64,000 nucleotides of DNA from Natronosalvus amylolyticus (GTDB taxonomy: Archaea; Halobacteriota; Halobacteria; Halobacteriales; Natrialbaceae). Positions 15,020 to 24,360 of the stretch are shown here, one piece after another. The DNA lies in contig NZ_CP101156.1 of NCBI RefSeq assembly GCF_024298845.1, positions 2,356,001-2,420,000 on the forward strand, in the 5' to 3' direction. Both the position numbers and the translations under genes were made by a program. Each line of letters begins with the position of its first letter. Positions within the stretch are counted from its first letter, which is position 1. Below the pieces are notes generated by a model. The model saw nothing but the letters and a program-made list of their open reading frames with translations, searched no databases and was not told the origin of the DNA.

Positions 15020-16432
15020 TTACAGATACCCCATCTGTGCAAGCTGTCGTTTTCGTTCCCCATTGACTACCTGTTCTGCCTGTGGTTCGCACTCGAGCGC
15101 CATCCGTTTGCTCGCGAGGATATCTGATTCGAAAAGCGTGGTATCTTCGATTGGAAACCCCTCCAACTCATCGGCCGTCGTTCGCTTTACTCGAGTCTCG
15201 GTGTCGAGATCGAGGTCGAATACTGCCGTCCTGCCGAGGCTGTCCCAGCGGATCTTCCGTTGATCGGTATACGCACACCTGATCAGTCGATCCCAGTAGG
15301 CACCGCCTGCGTCCTCGCCCGTATGGCCGATCACTTCGCCAGTAATCGGCTCGTCGCCGAAGGAGTACCTCTCACCGTGAGCGAGGCGTACGAGTAACTC
15401 CCCGAGTTCGAGGTGGCTGACCAGTTTCGACTCCGTATACGGATACCCATCGGGCGGATTGATGAGAACGAGCGGGACATGAAGAATTGCCTCACTGAGA
15501 CTCGAGTGGTGCTCGAAACGCTCCTCATCGGCCGCCGACCCGAGGTTTTCGCCGTGATCTGCGGTGATGACAATCGTAGTCGGATGTTCGGTTCGCCGCT
15601 GGATTTCGTCGATCCATGCATCCACCTGCCGATCGAGGTACTCGATCGATGCCGAGTACAGTTGTTCGTAATTTCGGACGTACTCGTGATGCTGTCCCGG
15701 ATTACGGTTGACCTCTTTGGCTGATGGCCCACCTTTCGACGTCCACGAGTTTGGAACCGAGTGGAGTTCGCGGTTCAATCCCCGATGATGGTACATTGGA
15801 ACGTGCGCATCCATCAGATTGAGAAACGCGAACACCGGACGGTCGGTGCACTCTGTAGTGAGAATTCTGGATGTCGCTTCCGAGAGAGCCTTTTTTGTGC
15901 CCTTATCCTGGATTTCGGGCCATGGCCAGCCGGAAAACAAGAGGTCGTACGGATTCACTTTCGCTAGCACACCGTTGGTGAGGCTGCGGATTGGATGAGC
16001 GTCCTGCAGCGCCCGTCTGACATACTCGAGGTGGCCAACGTCCCAGAGGTCAGGATCTCTCGGGGAGAGAGCGTGATCGAACTGAAGAGCACCTGCGTGG
16101 GGTACCTGCGAAAACTCTTCGAAGAAGGAATCGAACCCATAGTACCGACTGGCATATGCGTTCGTACTGACGCCGATTCGAGCGTGATCGGGCAAGTCCT
16201 CGAGAAACGTCTCCGTCAGGTCAATACGCGTAAAGTCTCGAGCGTGAGTGTGAACGCCGTGGACGTGCGGGAGTTCGCCAGTGAACATACTCGCGTGGCT
16301 CGGTACGCTCCATCCGCTGGCGGCGCGACACTGGTGGTACACTACCTCAGCCCGTTCAGTCAGTCGAGGCGCAAACTCGTCGAAATAATCCTTGCGAACA
16401 GTATCGAGACAGAGCAAAACGACGTTTCTCAC
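15020..16432 (-). CDS. Sulfatase/alkaline-phosphatase-superfamily protein
   Basis: A 470-residue protein with the superfamily start VVLLCLDTVRKDYFDEFAPR, a core SGWSVPSHASMFTGELPHVH at about 39-58 and ITADHGENLG at about 282-291; the DT and ADHGEN residues are metal ligands. The formylglycine motif C/S-x-P-x-R is altered to S-V-P-S-H: Ser is present but the Arg is His. This fits the haloarchaeal 'sulfatase' group whose substrate is unsettled and may be a phospho-group transferase. No signal peptide, so it acts in the cytoplasm. It lies in a minus-strand glycan operon between the epimerase and GT61 genes. Confidence 0.75.
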   Translation of the reverse strand: MRNVVLLCLDTVRKDYFDEFAPRLTERAEVVYHQCRAASGWSVPSHASMFTGELPHVHGVHTHARDFTRIDLTETFLEDLPDHARIGVSTNAYASRYYGFDSFFEEFSQVPHAGALQFDHALSPRDPDLWDVGHLEYVRRALQDAHPIRSLTNGVLAKVNPYDLLFSGWPWPEIQDKGTKKALSEATSRILTTECTDRPVFAFLNLMDAHVPMYHHRGLNRELHSVPNSWTSKGGPSAKEVNRNPGQHHEYVRNYEQLYSASIEYLDRQVDAWIDEIQRRTEHPTTIVITADHGENLGSAADEERFEHHSSLSEAILHVPLVLINPPDGYPYTESKLVSHLELGELLVRLAHGERYSFGDEPITGEVIGHTGEDAGGAYWDRLIRCAYTDQRKIRWDSLGRTAVFDLDLDTETRVKRTTADELEGFPIEDTTLFESDILASKRMALECEPQAEQVVNGERKRQLAQMGYL

Positions 16433-16586
16433 GGGAGTGCCTCCAGCAGAGTTCGTTCTCTGATAGCATTCGGTGAGTGTCCGAATGTGGGCTCCTTGTG
16501 AGCGACTGTTCGGACGCTTGCTCGATTTCGTTCCTCACTGCGTGTCCATCCCCGTAAATTCTGAGACCGTACCACACTCAGATCTC

Positions 16587-17590
16587 TCATATCAGCTGGT
16601 TTTTCCACGTTTCGGGCGTCTCGTCGGTGACGATCTCGAGGTCAAGGTGGTACTCAAACTCTCTAGTTCCCTGTTCGTCGATCCAGTCGACCATCTCGAC
16701 GAGTCCATCTCGGAGAGTGTACTGTGGACGGTACCCGAGCAACTCACGCGCCTTATCAGCTGAACAGTTCGCGAGTTTCACTTCCTGAGGCCGATCACGA
16801 ACGTAGACAGGATCCAGGTCGAAATCGATTATGTCGGCAATCGTCTCCGCCAGGGAGTTGATTGACACGAACTCATCGTCGGGGCCGACGTTGATCGTCT
16901 CGCCACAAACGTCTTCCCGGAAAGCGAGTTTCGCGAGCGGGCGAACGACATCGGCCACATACGAAAAACACCGCTTTTGCTCGCCATCGCCGTAGATGAT
17001 TGGCTGTTGTCCCTGGAGCATCCGGTTGATAAAAATAGATGCAACGTTCCGGAAGGGGTCATCGTAGCGCTGTCGGGGCCCGATGATGTTGTGAGGAACA
17101 ACGACCACATACTCGAACCCGTGACACTCAGCCATAACCCTCGTCAGTTCCTCGGCGGCAACCTTGCTGGCCGCGTAGGGATCTTGCGGTCTCGGCTCCA
17201 TCTCCTCTCTAAACGGAAGTTCGTTCTCGCCATAGCGCGACATACTCGAGCAGTAGACGAACCGGTCAACGCCCTCGGCTGCCGTCGCAGCGAGCGTTGC
17301 AGATGTTGCCTGGTAAATACTCTCGGTGATGGCTGCAGGAGCGAACACGCTTGCGCCCTCATACGAGAGCCCTGCTGTGTGGTATACGACATCGGACCCC
17401 CAATCGCCGTTTTCATTGCCTCGACGTCAGTGCAGTCTACGCGATGAAACGCTGCCCCCTCAGGGACGTTCTCCATGTAGCCCCCCACTAGGGTGTCATT
17501 GCCCGCCACCTCGTGGCCTCGCTCGAGGAACCATTCGGCAAGATGGCTTCCAAGAAACCCCCCAATGCCAGTAATAAATATTCTGGCCAT
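16587..17590 (-). pseudogene. NAD-dependent sugar epimerase/dehydratase, frameshifted
   Basis: Two overlapping frames make one extended SDR protein. The first (from ATG 17590) has FITGIGGFLGSHLAEWF, a G-x-x-G-x-x-G NAD fold, up to VEAMKTAIGG. The second continues SDVVYHTAGLSYEGASVFAP, then YAASKVAAEEL (the YxxxK catalytic pair), and ends near 16587. The break is at a run of five C's (17397-17401): one base is missing relative to an uninterrupted frame. A homopolymer error in the assembly or a young pseudogene are both possible. Intact relatives make nucleotide sugars for surface glycans, which fits the operon. Confidence 0.75.
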
Positions 17591-17893
17591 GGCGGTCATT
17601 GTAACTCATACATAATAAATTGTGATTATGCTGACACACATGAGATTCAAAATCTCAATACAGTACCCACAGGCACAAAACACAGGAAGAGACCACCAAT
17701 TTCCTCGATTGTCAGTACCCACGGGTGACTTCTCAAATGATTGAACTCGAGGGTATTTTCTTCGAATTCCTGTAAACTCGTGGGCTCCCACTCCGGTAGC
17801 GGATCAGGGAAGATGCTCGAGCCAGGGTTGAAGATTAAAGAAACAATGAATTTTCCCGAACGCTTACTACCTCATAGGCTCGTTGCAACGTAT

Positions 17894-19135
17894 ATGTCAC
17901 ACACAGACACCGTCATCATCGGTGGCGGTGTCGCAGGCTGTTCGCTCGCGTACCTCCTCGAGCAGCGAGGGGTGGCCGTGACACTGCTCGAGAAAGGAGA
18001 GATCGGTGGGCTCCTCCGTGAGATTGAGTTTGACAGCGGATACTATTGCGACTCGGCACCACATCTGTTGTTTTACGATGAAGAAAACGAACCCGAGGTG
18101 GGCGAACTCTTCTCACAACTTACCGACCTGACCCACCACGACTTCTACGCTGCGACGTACCCACAGGGGACACTGAATGAACCCCATCACTACCCGGTGA
18201 GCGAAGAAAACATCGACCGGTGGACCGATGCCGAAGAGATACGTAAAGAACTCGCTTCCGCACCCGGTCAATCCGATGCCGAACACTTCGAGGAGTACGT
18301 GCTCGACCAGGTCGGCCCGACACTATACGAGCGGTACTATCGCAATTATACCGAGAAACACTGGGGAATCGACCCAGAACAGATTGTCGGCGACTGGTTC
18401 GACTTCAAGATCAACTTCCCCGAAACAGAACGTGATTTCTTCGGCAACGGGGCTTACTACCCAGATGCAACGTACGCAGACGTACTCGCCGAGATGATCA
18501 CAGACTGTGAGGTCGTTTTCAAAGGGGCAACAGGGCTGATCACAGACGACGACCAAGTCGAGGGCGTCCGAACCGAAAGCGGTGACGTGGTCACTGGGGA
18601 CAACTACGTGAGCACCATCGATCCAAGTATCTTGGTCGATTCGGGCGACCAACTTCGCTACCGGAGTATGGTTATCCTTGGTGTCCACATTGTGGCCGAC
18701 GAACGCCCGTTTCCGCCCCACGTTGACTGGGGATACTTTCCGAACGACTACGCGTTCACCCGACTCACCGATTACGGATTCACCCCACAGTCGCTTCCGG
18801 ACGGCGAGTACATCCTGACGGCAGAGTTCCCCTGTTTCATAGACGACGACCGCTGGGCACACCCGGACGATTGGTTCGAACACTACCTCGTGGAATTTCT
18901 CGAAGCGCAAGGAATCAACGTCGAAGTGATCGCCGCTGAGATCAGACGTGCCCCACGGGCGTACCCGCTTCCACTCGCTGAGGAACTCGAAACATTCGAG
19001 CGGCTGCAGGCCCAGCTCTCGTCGTACGAAAATCTATTCACCCTGGGTCGCACGAGCACGTACGAGTACATCTGGATCAAAGATATCGTCAAGCGTGCGT
19101 ATGAGGTCGCCGACGAAATCAAAGCTGTAGACTAG
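17894..19135 (+). CDS. FAD flavoprotein, UDP-galactopyranose-mutase-like
   Basis: A 413-residue protein from ATG 17894; the frame is open from 17741 but the FAD fold begins right after this ATG (DTVIIGGGVAGCSLAYLLEQ, dinucleotide-binding GxGxxG). E at about 33 (LLEKGEIGG) would hold the ribose. Residues 155-175 (LYERYYRNYTEKHWG) match the active-site region of UDP-galactopyranose mutases (YTEKxWG). The C-terminal GRTSTYEYIWIKD is the second FAD contact. The family isomerises UDP-galactopyranose to the furanose form or oxidises related sugars. It is transcribed away from the epimerase and next to module 2, consistent with glycan synthesis. The exact substrate is unclear. Confidence 0.7.
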   Translation: MSHTDTVIIGGGVAGCSLAYLLEQRGVAVTLLEKGEIGGLLREIEFDSGYYCDSAPHLLFYDEENEPEVGELFSQLTDLTHHDFYAATYPQGTLNEPHHYPVSEENIDRWTDAEEIRKELASAPGQSDAEHFEEYVLDQVGPTLYERYYRNYTEKHWGIDPEQIVGDWFDFKINFPETERDFFGNGAYYPDATYADVLAEMITDCEVVFKGATGLITDDDQVEGVRTESGDVVTGDNYVSTIDPSILVDSGDQLRYRSMVILGVHIVADERPFPPHVDWGYFPNDYAFTRLTDYGFTPQSLPDGEYILTAEFPCFIDDDRWAHPDDWFEHYLVEFLEAQGINVEVIAAEIRRAPRAYPLPLAEELETFERLQAQLSSYENLFTLGRTSTYEYIWIKDIVKRAYEVADEIKAVD

Positions 19136-19256
19136 CCGTAGTTCCATCGGAGACGATACGACCTTGGACGTCTGAGCCGGTTTGGCTGAACTCTCGAATC
19201 GTCAATATCCCCGGCTTCGAGTAGTGTTGATTCAACAATATGAGAGAATTCCGCCT

Positions 19257-20528
19257 CTAGAGTCGCTCTCGGAGCACGTAACCGATCCCGCCGAGAGCGC
19301 CGATTGCCACGACGAAGCCGACGATCGTGCCGAAGCCGACCCCTGATGGATCGTCGTCTTCCGTCTCACCCTCTATCTCAGTACTATCGCCGTCTCCGGC
19401 GTCGCTGGAGTCGTCATCGCTAGATTCGCCCCCTCCGACATCTGCCGTGTCGTCGCTTGTCGTATCAGCGTCATCGTCGTCGCTCGTCTCAGCCCCCTCA
19501 TCGTCGTCGCTCGTCTCGGCCCCGTCATCGTCTTCCGGTGGCTCCACAGCGACGACGGAGACGGTGGTGACCGTTTCGATGCCGACATCGAACTCGCCCT
19601 CGGCGTCGAATGCGTGGACGAACTCGAGGGTCGTCTCCTCACCGCCTTCGAGCGTCACGTTCGTTTCATCGACTACCGAACCGTCGACGAGCAATTCGAT
19701 CGTCTCCGTCCCGGCTTCGTCGCCGACATTTTCGATGCTCACGATCACCGATAACGGTTCGCCGACCTCGAGTTTCGTCGGATCGACCGATTCGTTGTGG
19801 ATCTCGAACGCGGCCGGTTCGGCGGGGTCGGGCGGCGATGGCGCTGGCATCGGCGGTGGTGGGGGTGAGGAGCCGCCGTCGTCGTCGACTTCTACTGACG
19901 CGGATAGGGCGACCTCACCAGCGGGGATTTCGAAGGTGACTGCGCCGTCACCGTCAACCTCGGCTTCGAGAGTTGCGTCACCGTCAGTCACCACCGTATC
20001 GCCCTCTTCGAGCCCGGTGTCGTGGATCGTGAGCATGAAGGACTCGCTGGCGTTCGAGACGACATCCATTTGCCCGTCCTCAAGGTCGCCGTCACCGATG
20101 GCCAGTCCATTGACCGTGCCGTTGACGGTCACGACGGTGCCGTTTTCAGGCGTGATCGTGACGGGGTGGGTGCTCGCGTTGATGGCCGCGAAACAGGTTC
20201 GCCCCGGTTTATGATCTTCGAGTCGAAGCTGTGCCTCGCCGGCGGCACTGAACGAGACGTTAGTGTCGTTGATCCCACGAAGTTCGACAGTCTCGTTATC
20301 GGGAAACACGGGATAGCCCTCGTCGGCGGCGGTAGCGTTGTCCTCGAGCTCGAGGCCGCTGTCGGTGACGTAGACTGGGCCGCCACCGTCGCCAGCGGTG
20401 CACTCGATGTCGACGAGATTCGAATCGGCCGTTACCGTTCCCGGAACGGCGACGACGAGCCCAAGAACGATCACGACGGCGAGGAACACCGCCGCCGGTC
20501 GAGTTCCGCTGAACCGCCGATCACTCAT
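19257..20528 (-). CDS. Secreted/anchored CARDB-domain protein with Asp-rich stalk (module 2)
   Basis: A 423-residue paralogue of the 9153-10529 product. From ATG 20528 it has a signal (TRPAAVFLAVVIVLGLVVAV) and the same N-domain (GGPVYVTDSGLELEDNATAA; a Cys pair). It then has a Pro-rich hinge (SPPPPPMPAPSPPDP), a CARDB-like domain (VGEPLSVIVSIENVGDEAG), an Asp/Ser/Thr-rich stalk and a C-terminal TM (GTIVGFVVAIGALGGIGYVL). ATG 20528 overlaps the stop of the upstream gene (ATGAGTGA), as in module 1, so the two-gene unit is conserved. The last residues (VLRERL) are basic, giving an inside-positive anchor. Choosing ATG 20528 over an upstream frame is based on the overlap and the signal. Confidence 0.75.
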   Translation of the reverse strand: MSDRRFSGTRPAAVFLAVVIVLGLVVAVPGTVTADSNLVDIECTAGDGGGPVYVTDSGLELEDNATAADEGYPVFPDNETVELRGINDTNVSFSAAGEAQLRLEDHKPGRTCFAAINASTHPVTITPENGTVVTVNGTVNGLAIGDGDLEDGQMDVVSNASESFMLTIHDTGLEEGDTVVTDGDATLEAEVDGDGAVTFEIPAGEVALSASVEVDDDGGSSPPPPPMPAPSPPDPAEPAAFEIHNESVDPTKLEVGEPLSVIVSIENVGDEAGTETIELLVDGSVVDETNVTLEGGEETTLEFVHAFDAEGEFDVGIETVTTVSVVAVEPPEDDDGAETSDDDEGAETSDDDDADTTSDDTADVGGGESSDDDSSDAGDGDSTEIEGETEDDDPSGVGFGTIVGFVVAIGALGGIGYVLRERL

Positions 20529-22056
20529 GGGAATCGGATGTTGGTACCGCGGCCGACGAAGCCTGCTCGTCGTCAGTTCCATCAGTGACAGTTACGTCAC
20601 CGTCTCCGCTGTCAGAAGTCATTACTGTCGTCTCTTCACCACTCGGTAGGTCGAACGTCACGAACTGGAATCCGGATTGGACGGTGTCCCCGTCATCGTC
20701 TAGCAATTCAACGACGAGATCACTAGAGTTACTCGTGGTTCGGGGGTTGACGTTCGTCAACGGCGTGACCACCGTCACGTACTGGTCGTAAAAGTAGTTC
20801 TCGTGCTCGATACTGATTCGGTAGCGCTCCTCAGTGCTATTCCATTCGGCACTGCTAACGTTGACGGCGTTTTCGACCGTCCCATCGGAGTTGATCCACC
20901 CCTTTGCGATCGGGCCGGCGGTTCGTTGTGGCGTCTCGTCTGCAAAGGCGAGCGTCCCACCGAGAACGGTATCGCCGGTGGTCTCGTGATCGCCATCGGT
21001 TTTGCTGTCACCCTGAGAGTACACCCCGTGGCCGGCTCCCGACATGTCCATCCCGCGAACACCCCACCCTTCCGGTGAGTGGTTTCGACCCAGGACTCCG
21101 TACGCCGTGCCGCTATCGGCTGTTGCTAGCCCGAAGACGCCTCCGGCGTCCGACACGCCCTCGTCTTCACCGCTCCGATCCGTAATGCCAGAGACACCGA
21201 TGCCCGAACTGATGAACGAATCGTGATCGTAGTCGTCGGAGACGACCATCCCGGTTACGCCCCGCCCGGTTTTGGATTCCGTGATCCCCCGCACTCCATG
21301 GGTGGTATTCTCACCGGTGGCTCTCCCTTCTACGCCAGCAGGAACGATCTCAGGAGTCCCTGTATTGTCTGCGTCCGCATCAGTTCTCCCTTCGACACCC
21401 TTGGTTTCTGCTGTGACGGTATCTGCGGTCGCGTGACCCTTGACACCGGTCGCCCCGTCAGTGTCCCCAGCTGTTGTCCCGCCGACCCCTATTGCCGAGC
21501 CACTGTCGGCGGTCGCCGTTCCTCTGACCCCGTACGCGTCTTGACTTTCGGAGTCCGTGATGCCCGAAATCCCGTACGTTTCACCGAGCGCCGCCGTCGA
21601 CCGCCCTTCGATTGCGGTCGTGCCGTCGGCGTCGATGTCGGTTTCTGAGGTGATCTCGGTGGCCTCGAGATCGATCGTGTACAACGCATTGAGTGGGCGA
21701 TCCTCGGTACCGACCTGTCCGTGAGGCTGTGGCTGTGCGCTCACAGATCCGGCACCGAGTCCGAGCAACGCGAGCGCGCCACCGGCCTGTAACGCACGTC
21801 GGCGGGTTACTGGTACCGAACTCCCACCACTGGACGTCCCCGTCGTCGACCGCTCAGCGAGTTCCTCGAGCCGGGAGTTCTGGCGTTCGATAGTCGCTTG
21901 TTGATCTGCGACGAGCGCTTCGAGCCGCTCGAGTCTGTCATCGATTGCTGCATCCGGTTGTGAGGGAGTGGGTTCCATAGTTTGGTTGTGAGTACGTTCG
22001 ATGTCTGCGCTGGCCGATGGATCGGTTCCTGCAGGGTTTTCCTCACTCATCCGCAC
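20521..22056 (-). CDS. Coiled-coil, Tat signal and Gly-x-Gly beta-repeat protein (module 2)
   Basis: A 511-residue paralogue of the 10531-11946 product, with the same plan. It has a coiled coil (RLERLEALVADQQATIERQN, about 42-61), a twin-arginine segment (TRRRALQAGGALALLGLGAG) and the shared motif GTEDRPLNALYT. A long repeat domain follows (about 140-370) with units of the type YGVxGxxxxxxG: AYGVRGTATAD, THGVRGITESKTGRGVTG, GWGVRGMDMSGAGHGVYS. The repeats differ from the ATVGGG type of module 1, so the head has been exchanged while coil, signal and C-terminal domain are kept. ATG 22050 is an alternative start. It is probably a surface fibre or adhesin head, by inference. Confidence 0.65.
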   Translation of the reverse strand: MRMSEENPAGTDPSASADIERTHNQTMEPTPSQPDAAIDDRLERLEALVADQQATIERQNSRLEELAERSTTGTSSGGSSVPVTRRRALQAGGALALLGLGAGSVSAQPQPHGQVGTEDRPLNALYTIDLEATEITSETDIDADGTTAIEGRSTAALGETYGISGITDSESQDAYGVRGTATADSGSAIGVGGTTAGDTDGATGVKGHATADTVTAETKGVEGRTDADADNTGTPEIVPAGVEGRATGENTTHGVRGITESKTGRGVTGMVVSDDYDHDSFISSGIGVSGITDRSGEDEGVSDAGGVFGLATADSGTAYGVLGRNHSPEGWGVRGMDMSGAGHGVYSQGDSKTDGDHETTGDTVLGGTLAFADETPQRTAGPIAKGWINSDGTVENAVNVSSAEWNSTEERYRISIEHENYFYDQYVTVVTPLTNVNPRTTSNSSDLVVELLDDDGDTVQSGFQFVTFDLPSGEETTVMTSDSGDGDVTVTDGTDDEQASSAAVPTSDSHE

Positions 22057-22261
22057 TCATCTCCGTTGATTCACCAGCGGTCACATCCTCGAACGTTTCG
22101 AGGGGGGACTCGACGTCTATCACGCAATTCGTGCCGAAGCGCTGGTCGCGTATCGATCCTCCCTCCGTCTCCGTCGGGAGCACGCTTGTCGGGTTCCGGG
22201 TGGTTCGGGTAAGTGCACTGGCCCATATTTCTGTCTGCGGCTGGTTTGATTTCCGTAACAT
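22043..22261 (-). CDS. Small hypothetical protein ahead of module 2
   Basis: A 72-residue frame ending at 22043, overlapping the start of the beta-repeat gene. It reads EGGSIRDQRFGTNCVIDVES then an acidic tail. A similar string, QERFGTDRSIDCLD, lies on the minus strand at about 12160 ahead of module 1, which suggests a conserved short leader gene that has decayed there. No domain is recognised. The rest of the stretch 22262-22461 holds only a coding-like fragment ending near 22313 (PKEWVISIQIGHELGEPL) with no start. Confidence 0.4.
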   Translation of the reverse strand: MLRKSNQPQTEIWASALTRTTRNPTSVLPTETEGGSIRDQRFGTNCVIDVESPLETFEDVTAGESTEMSADE

Positions 22262-22461
22262 ACTCGGGATGCGTAACTAACACCTATAATGTTCAGCTAA
22301 CTGTAACGTAATCTCCTAGATTACTCTAGGGTAACCGGCCAGCCCTTGAGCATCGACCATCGCGAGGCCTGCCCCCGGCGATTCGGCGGTCAACGGCTCG
22401 CCGAGTTCGTGACCGATCTGGATCGAGATCACCCACTCCTTCGGGGATTCGATTGAATGGA

Positions 22462-22797
22462 CTACCCCTCGGATACTGCCACGTTCACGATATCATCAGG
22501 AGTGAAAAGAGAGACGTTATCTCGAGCGGATGCTCTCTGTTTTAAATCGGCAGAAAACCCGGATCGAGAGAAACAACAGTAATGATACTCGAGTTCGGTA
22601 TCTTGTGGTGGTGTCCACCGTATCTGGTCTGCAGACCGCTCGAGAGCAGCCAAATCGCCTTCCGTCATCGTTCTCGAGGTAAATTTACATTCACCAACGA
22701 CAAGTGTCCCGTCGCTTGCGAGACCAACAACATCGACTTCGTGTTGCTGGTGCCACCAGTAACCGATTCCACGGTACGCTTTTGGAAGTGAACTACT
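22462..22797 (-). pseudogene. C-terminal fragment of an AAA/DUF234 ATPase
   Basis: On the minus strand the frame reads YRGIGYWWHQQHEVDVVGLA, GECKFTSRTM and QIRWTPPQDTELEYHYCCFS, ending at 22462. This is the DUF234 nuclease-like tail of archaeal AAA ATPases. Compare YGEHEIDIVGLA and FAECKWTNEPVG in the intact gene at 39175-40566. The fragment is cut at about 22797, where the tnpB element begins, so the element inserted into, or recombined with, the ATPase gene; the N-terminal two thirds are absent. Confidence 0.7.
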
Positions 22798-24180
22798 CCT
22801 GCCTACTCTGCCGCTTACACGGCTTCCTTGAGGCAGGAGCTTCCTGTTTCAACGACACGACTTGCAGACACAGAACGAGCGTCCACAGCGTCCACGAGAA
22901 CTCCGTTCTCGTGTGGCCCATCAGAACCTTCGGTTCTGAGGACGGTCGCAGTCTTCACAGGCGTACCTTTGGAGTGAACCACTCCTAGTTTCTCCAGACC
23001 ACGCGATTTCACGTTCAATGCGGCGTTCCAATCTCTATCCAACTCGAACCCACACGATGGGCACGAGTGTTCGCGAACCCACAGCGGCTTCGCAGTCTCT
23101 ACCCCACAACACGCACACTCTTTCGTCGTGCCGCGAGCAGTCACTTCCACGTAGTGTGTGCCGTGCTTGTCACAGTGGTGTTCAAGAATCGAACGGAAAT
23201 CGCTCCATCCGACCTCGGATTTGTTCCGAGCGTTCCCCTCGGATTCGAGCATCGACTTCACGTCGAGGTTCTCAACGAACACAGCGTCGTACGCTGTCGC
23301 GTAAAAGTGCGCGAGCTTGTGCTTGTAATCGCGCTTTTTGTTCGACATCCGAGCGTGAACCTCGGCCACTCGACGGCGCTGTTTCTCCCAGTTGTTCGAC
23401 TCATATTGCTTGCGAGAGAGCGAGCGTTGCTCGCGTTCGAGTCGCTCTCGCTCATCTGATAAGTCGAGTCGCCCAATGGAAAGCCCATCAGAATCGTGAA
23501 CGAAGTTGAGCACACCGAGGTCGAGACCAACCGTGTCCTCTGCATCGATGGCTTCTGGGTCTGGTTTCTCTGGTTCATCGGTGCTGATGCAGAACGAGGC
23601 ATACCACGCTCCTGTCGGCTCTTTCTTCACCGTGACCTCTTTGATAGCGTCGTGCTCTGGCAGGTTTCGGTGGAGTCGGATTGGAATTTCGAGGGTTTCA
23701 CCGCGAACCTTTTTGAGTCGCAGAATTGCTCGGTCTCTCGGGCCACTCTTCGTGTCGAGTTCGAAGCCCGATTGCCGATACGTGAAACTCCGGTACTCAC
23801 GCGGTTTCTTCCAGTTCAACGAGCCAACGCTGTATCCCTTGGCTTTCAGTTTGCCGAGGTTGTTGATGTTGGTTCGGATGCGTTCGACGGCTTTCTGTAA
23901 CACGGTGGAGTAGACTTGTTTCAGGTCGCTCCACTGTTGTTTGAGTCTGGGGAGGTCGTCTCGGACTTGCCAGACGCGCTGTCGAAGCGTGCCGTCGTCT
24001 TCTGGTAGCTTGTTGAATTCGTGGAGTGCGTGGTTGTACACTTGTCGCACGGTGTTACGAGTCCAGTCGAGTCTCTCCCGCTGTTCGCTCGCCGGGAAGA
24101 GTCGGTATTTTGGACTGTACACCATGTGACTCTTCTCCTGCTAGTGGTTGTGGTTAGTTAAGCGCTTTGATTAGATTCGT
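22798..24180 (-). mobile_element. IS200/IS605-type element with tnpB only (IS1341 type)
   Basis: The unit contains the tnpB at 22815-24125 with end sequences. The right end (left side here, 22800-22850) has the self-complementary CCTGCC ... GGCAGG around the tnpB stop. The left end lies in the AT-rich stretch after 24125. No tnpA is present, so movement would need one in trans, for example the tnpA at 35868. It truncates the DUF234 ATPase fragment. Exact ends are approximate. Confidence 0.6.
22815..24125 (-). CDS. tnpB: TnpB-type RNA-guided nuclease
   Basis: A 436-residue TnpB. RuvC-like motif I is TVGLDLGVLNFVH (Asp at about 203). The motif II Glu is in AVFVENLDVKSM, and the motif III Asp in FELDRDWNAALN. 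A zinc finger (CACCG ... CPSCG) lies between motifs II and III. All three catalytic acids are present, so it may be active. TnpB proteins are guided by an omega RNA made from the element's 3' end and cut double-stranded DNA next to a short TAM. The N-terminus (VYSPKYRLFPASEQRERLDW) is complete. Codon use is similar to its surroundings. The role in element retention is known for the family; activity here is inferred. Confidence 0.85.
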   Translation of the reverse strand: MVYSPKYRLFPASEQRERLDWTRNTVRQVYNHALHEFNKLPEDDGTLRQRVWQVRDDLPRLKQQWSDLKQVYSTVLQKAVERIRTNINNLGKLKAKGYSVGSLNWKKPREYRSFTYRQSGFELDTKSGPRDRAILRLKKVRGETLEIPIRLHRNLPEHDAIKEVTVKKEPTGAWYASFCISTDEPEKPDPEAIDAEDTVGLDLGVLNFVHDSDGLSIGRLDLSDERERLEREQRSLSRKQYESNNWEKQRRRVAEVHARMSNKKRDYKHKLAHFYATAYDAVFVENLDVKSMLESEGNARNKSEVGWSDFRSILEHHCDKHGTHYVEVTARGTTKECACCGVETAKPLWVREHSCPSCGFELDRDWNAALNVKSRGLEKLGVVHSKGTPVKTATVLRTEGSDGPHENGVLVDAVDARSVSASRVVETGSSCLKEAV

Positions 24181-24360
24181 TTGATATGTGTGCGGGCGCT
24201 GTATCCCCGCCTTACTCACTCACTGCACGTTGGTTCGTTCGCTCCTTGAGAACGGGGGCTTAGCGCCCTCTCTTTCAGCTAAATGCAGATTCTAGCACCT
24301 CGAGTTCCGCTTCTCGGTTGACGAAACGAGTGTGAGCCATAGTCTGTGTATGTGAACCAC

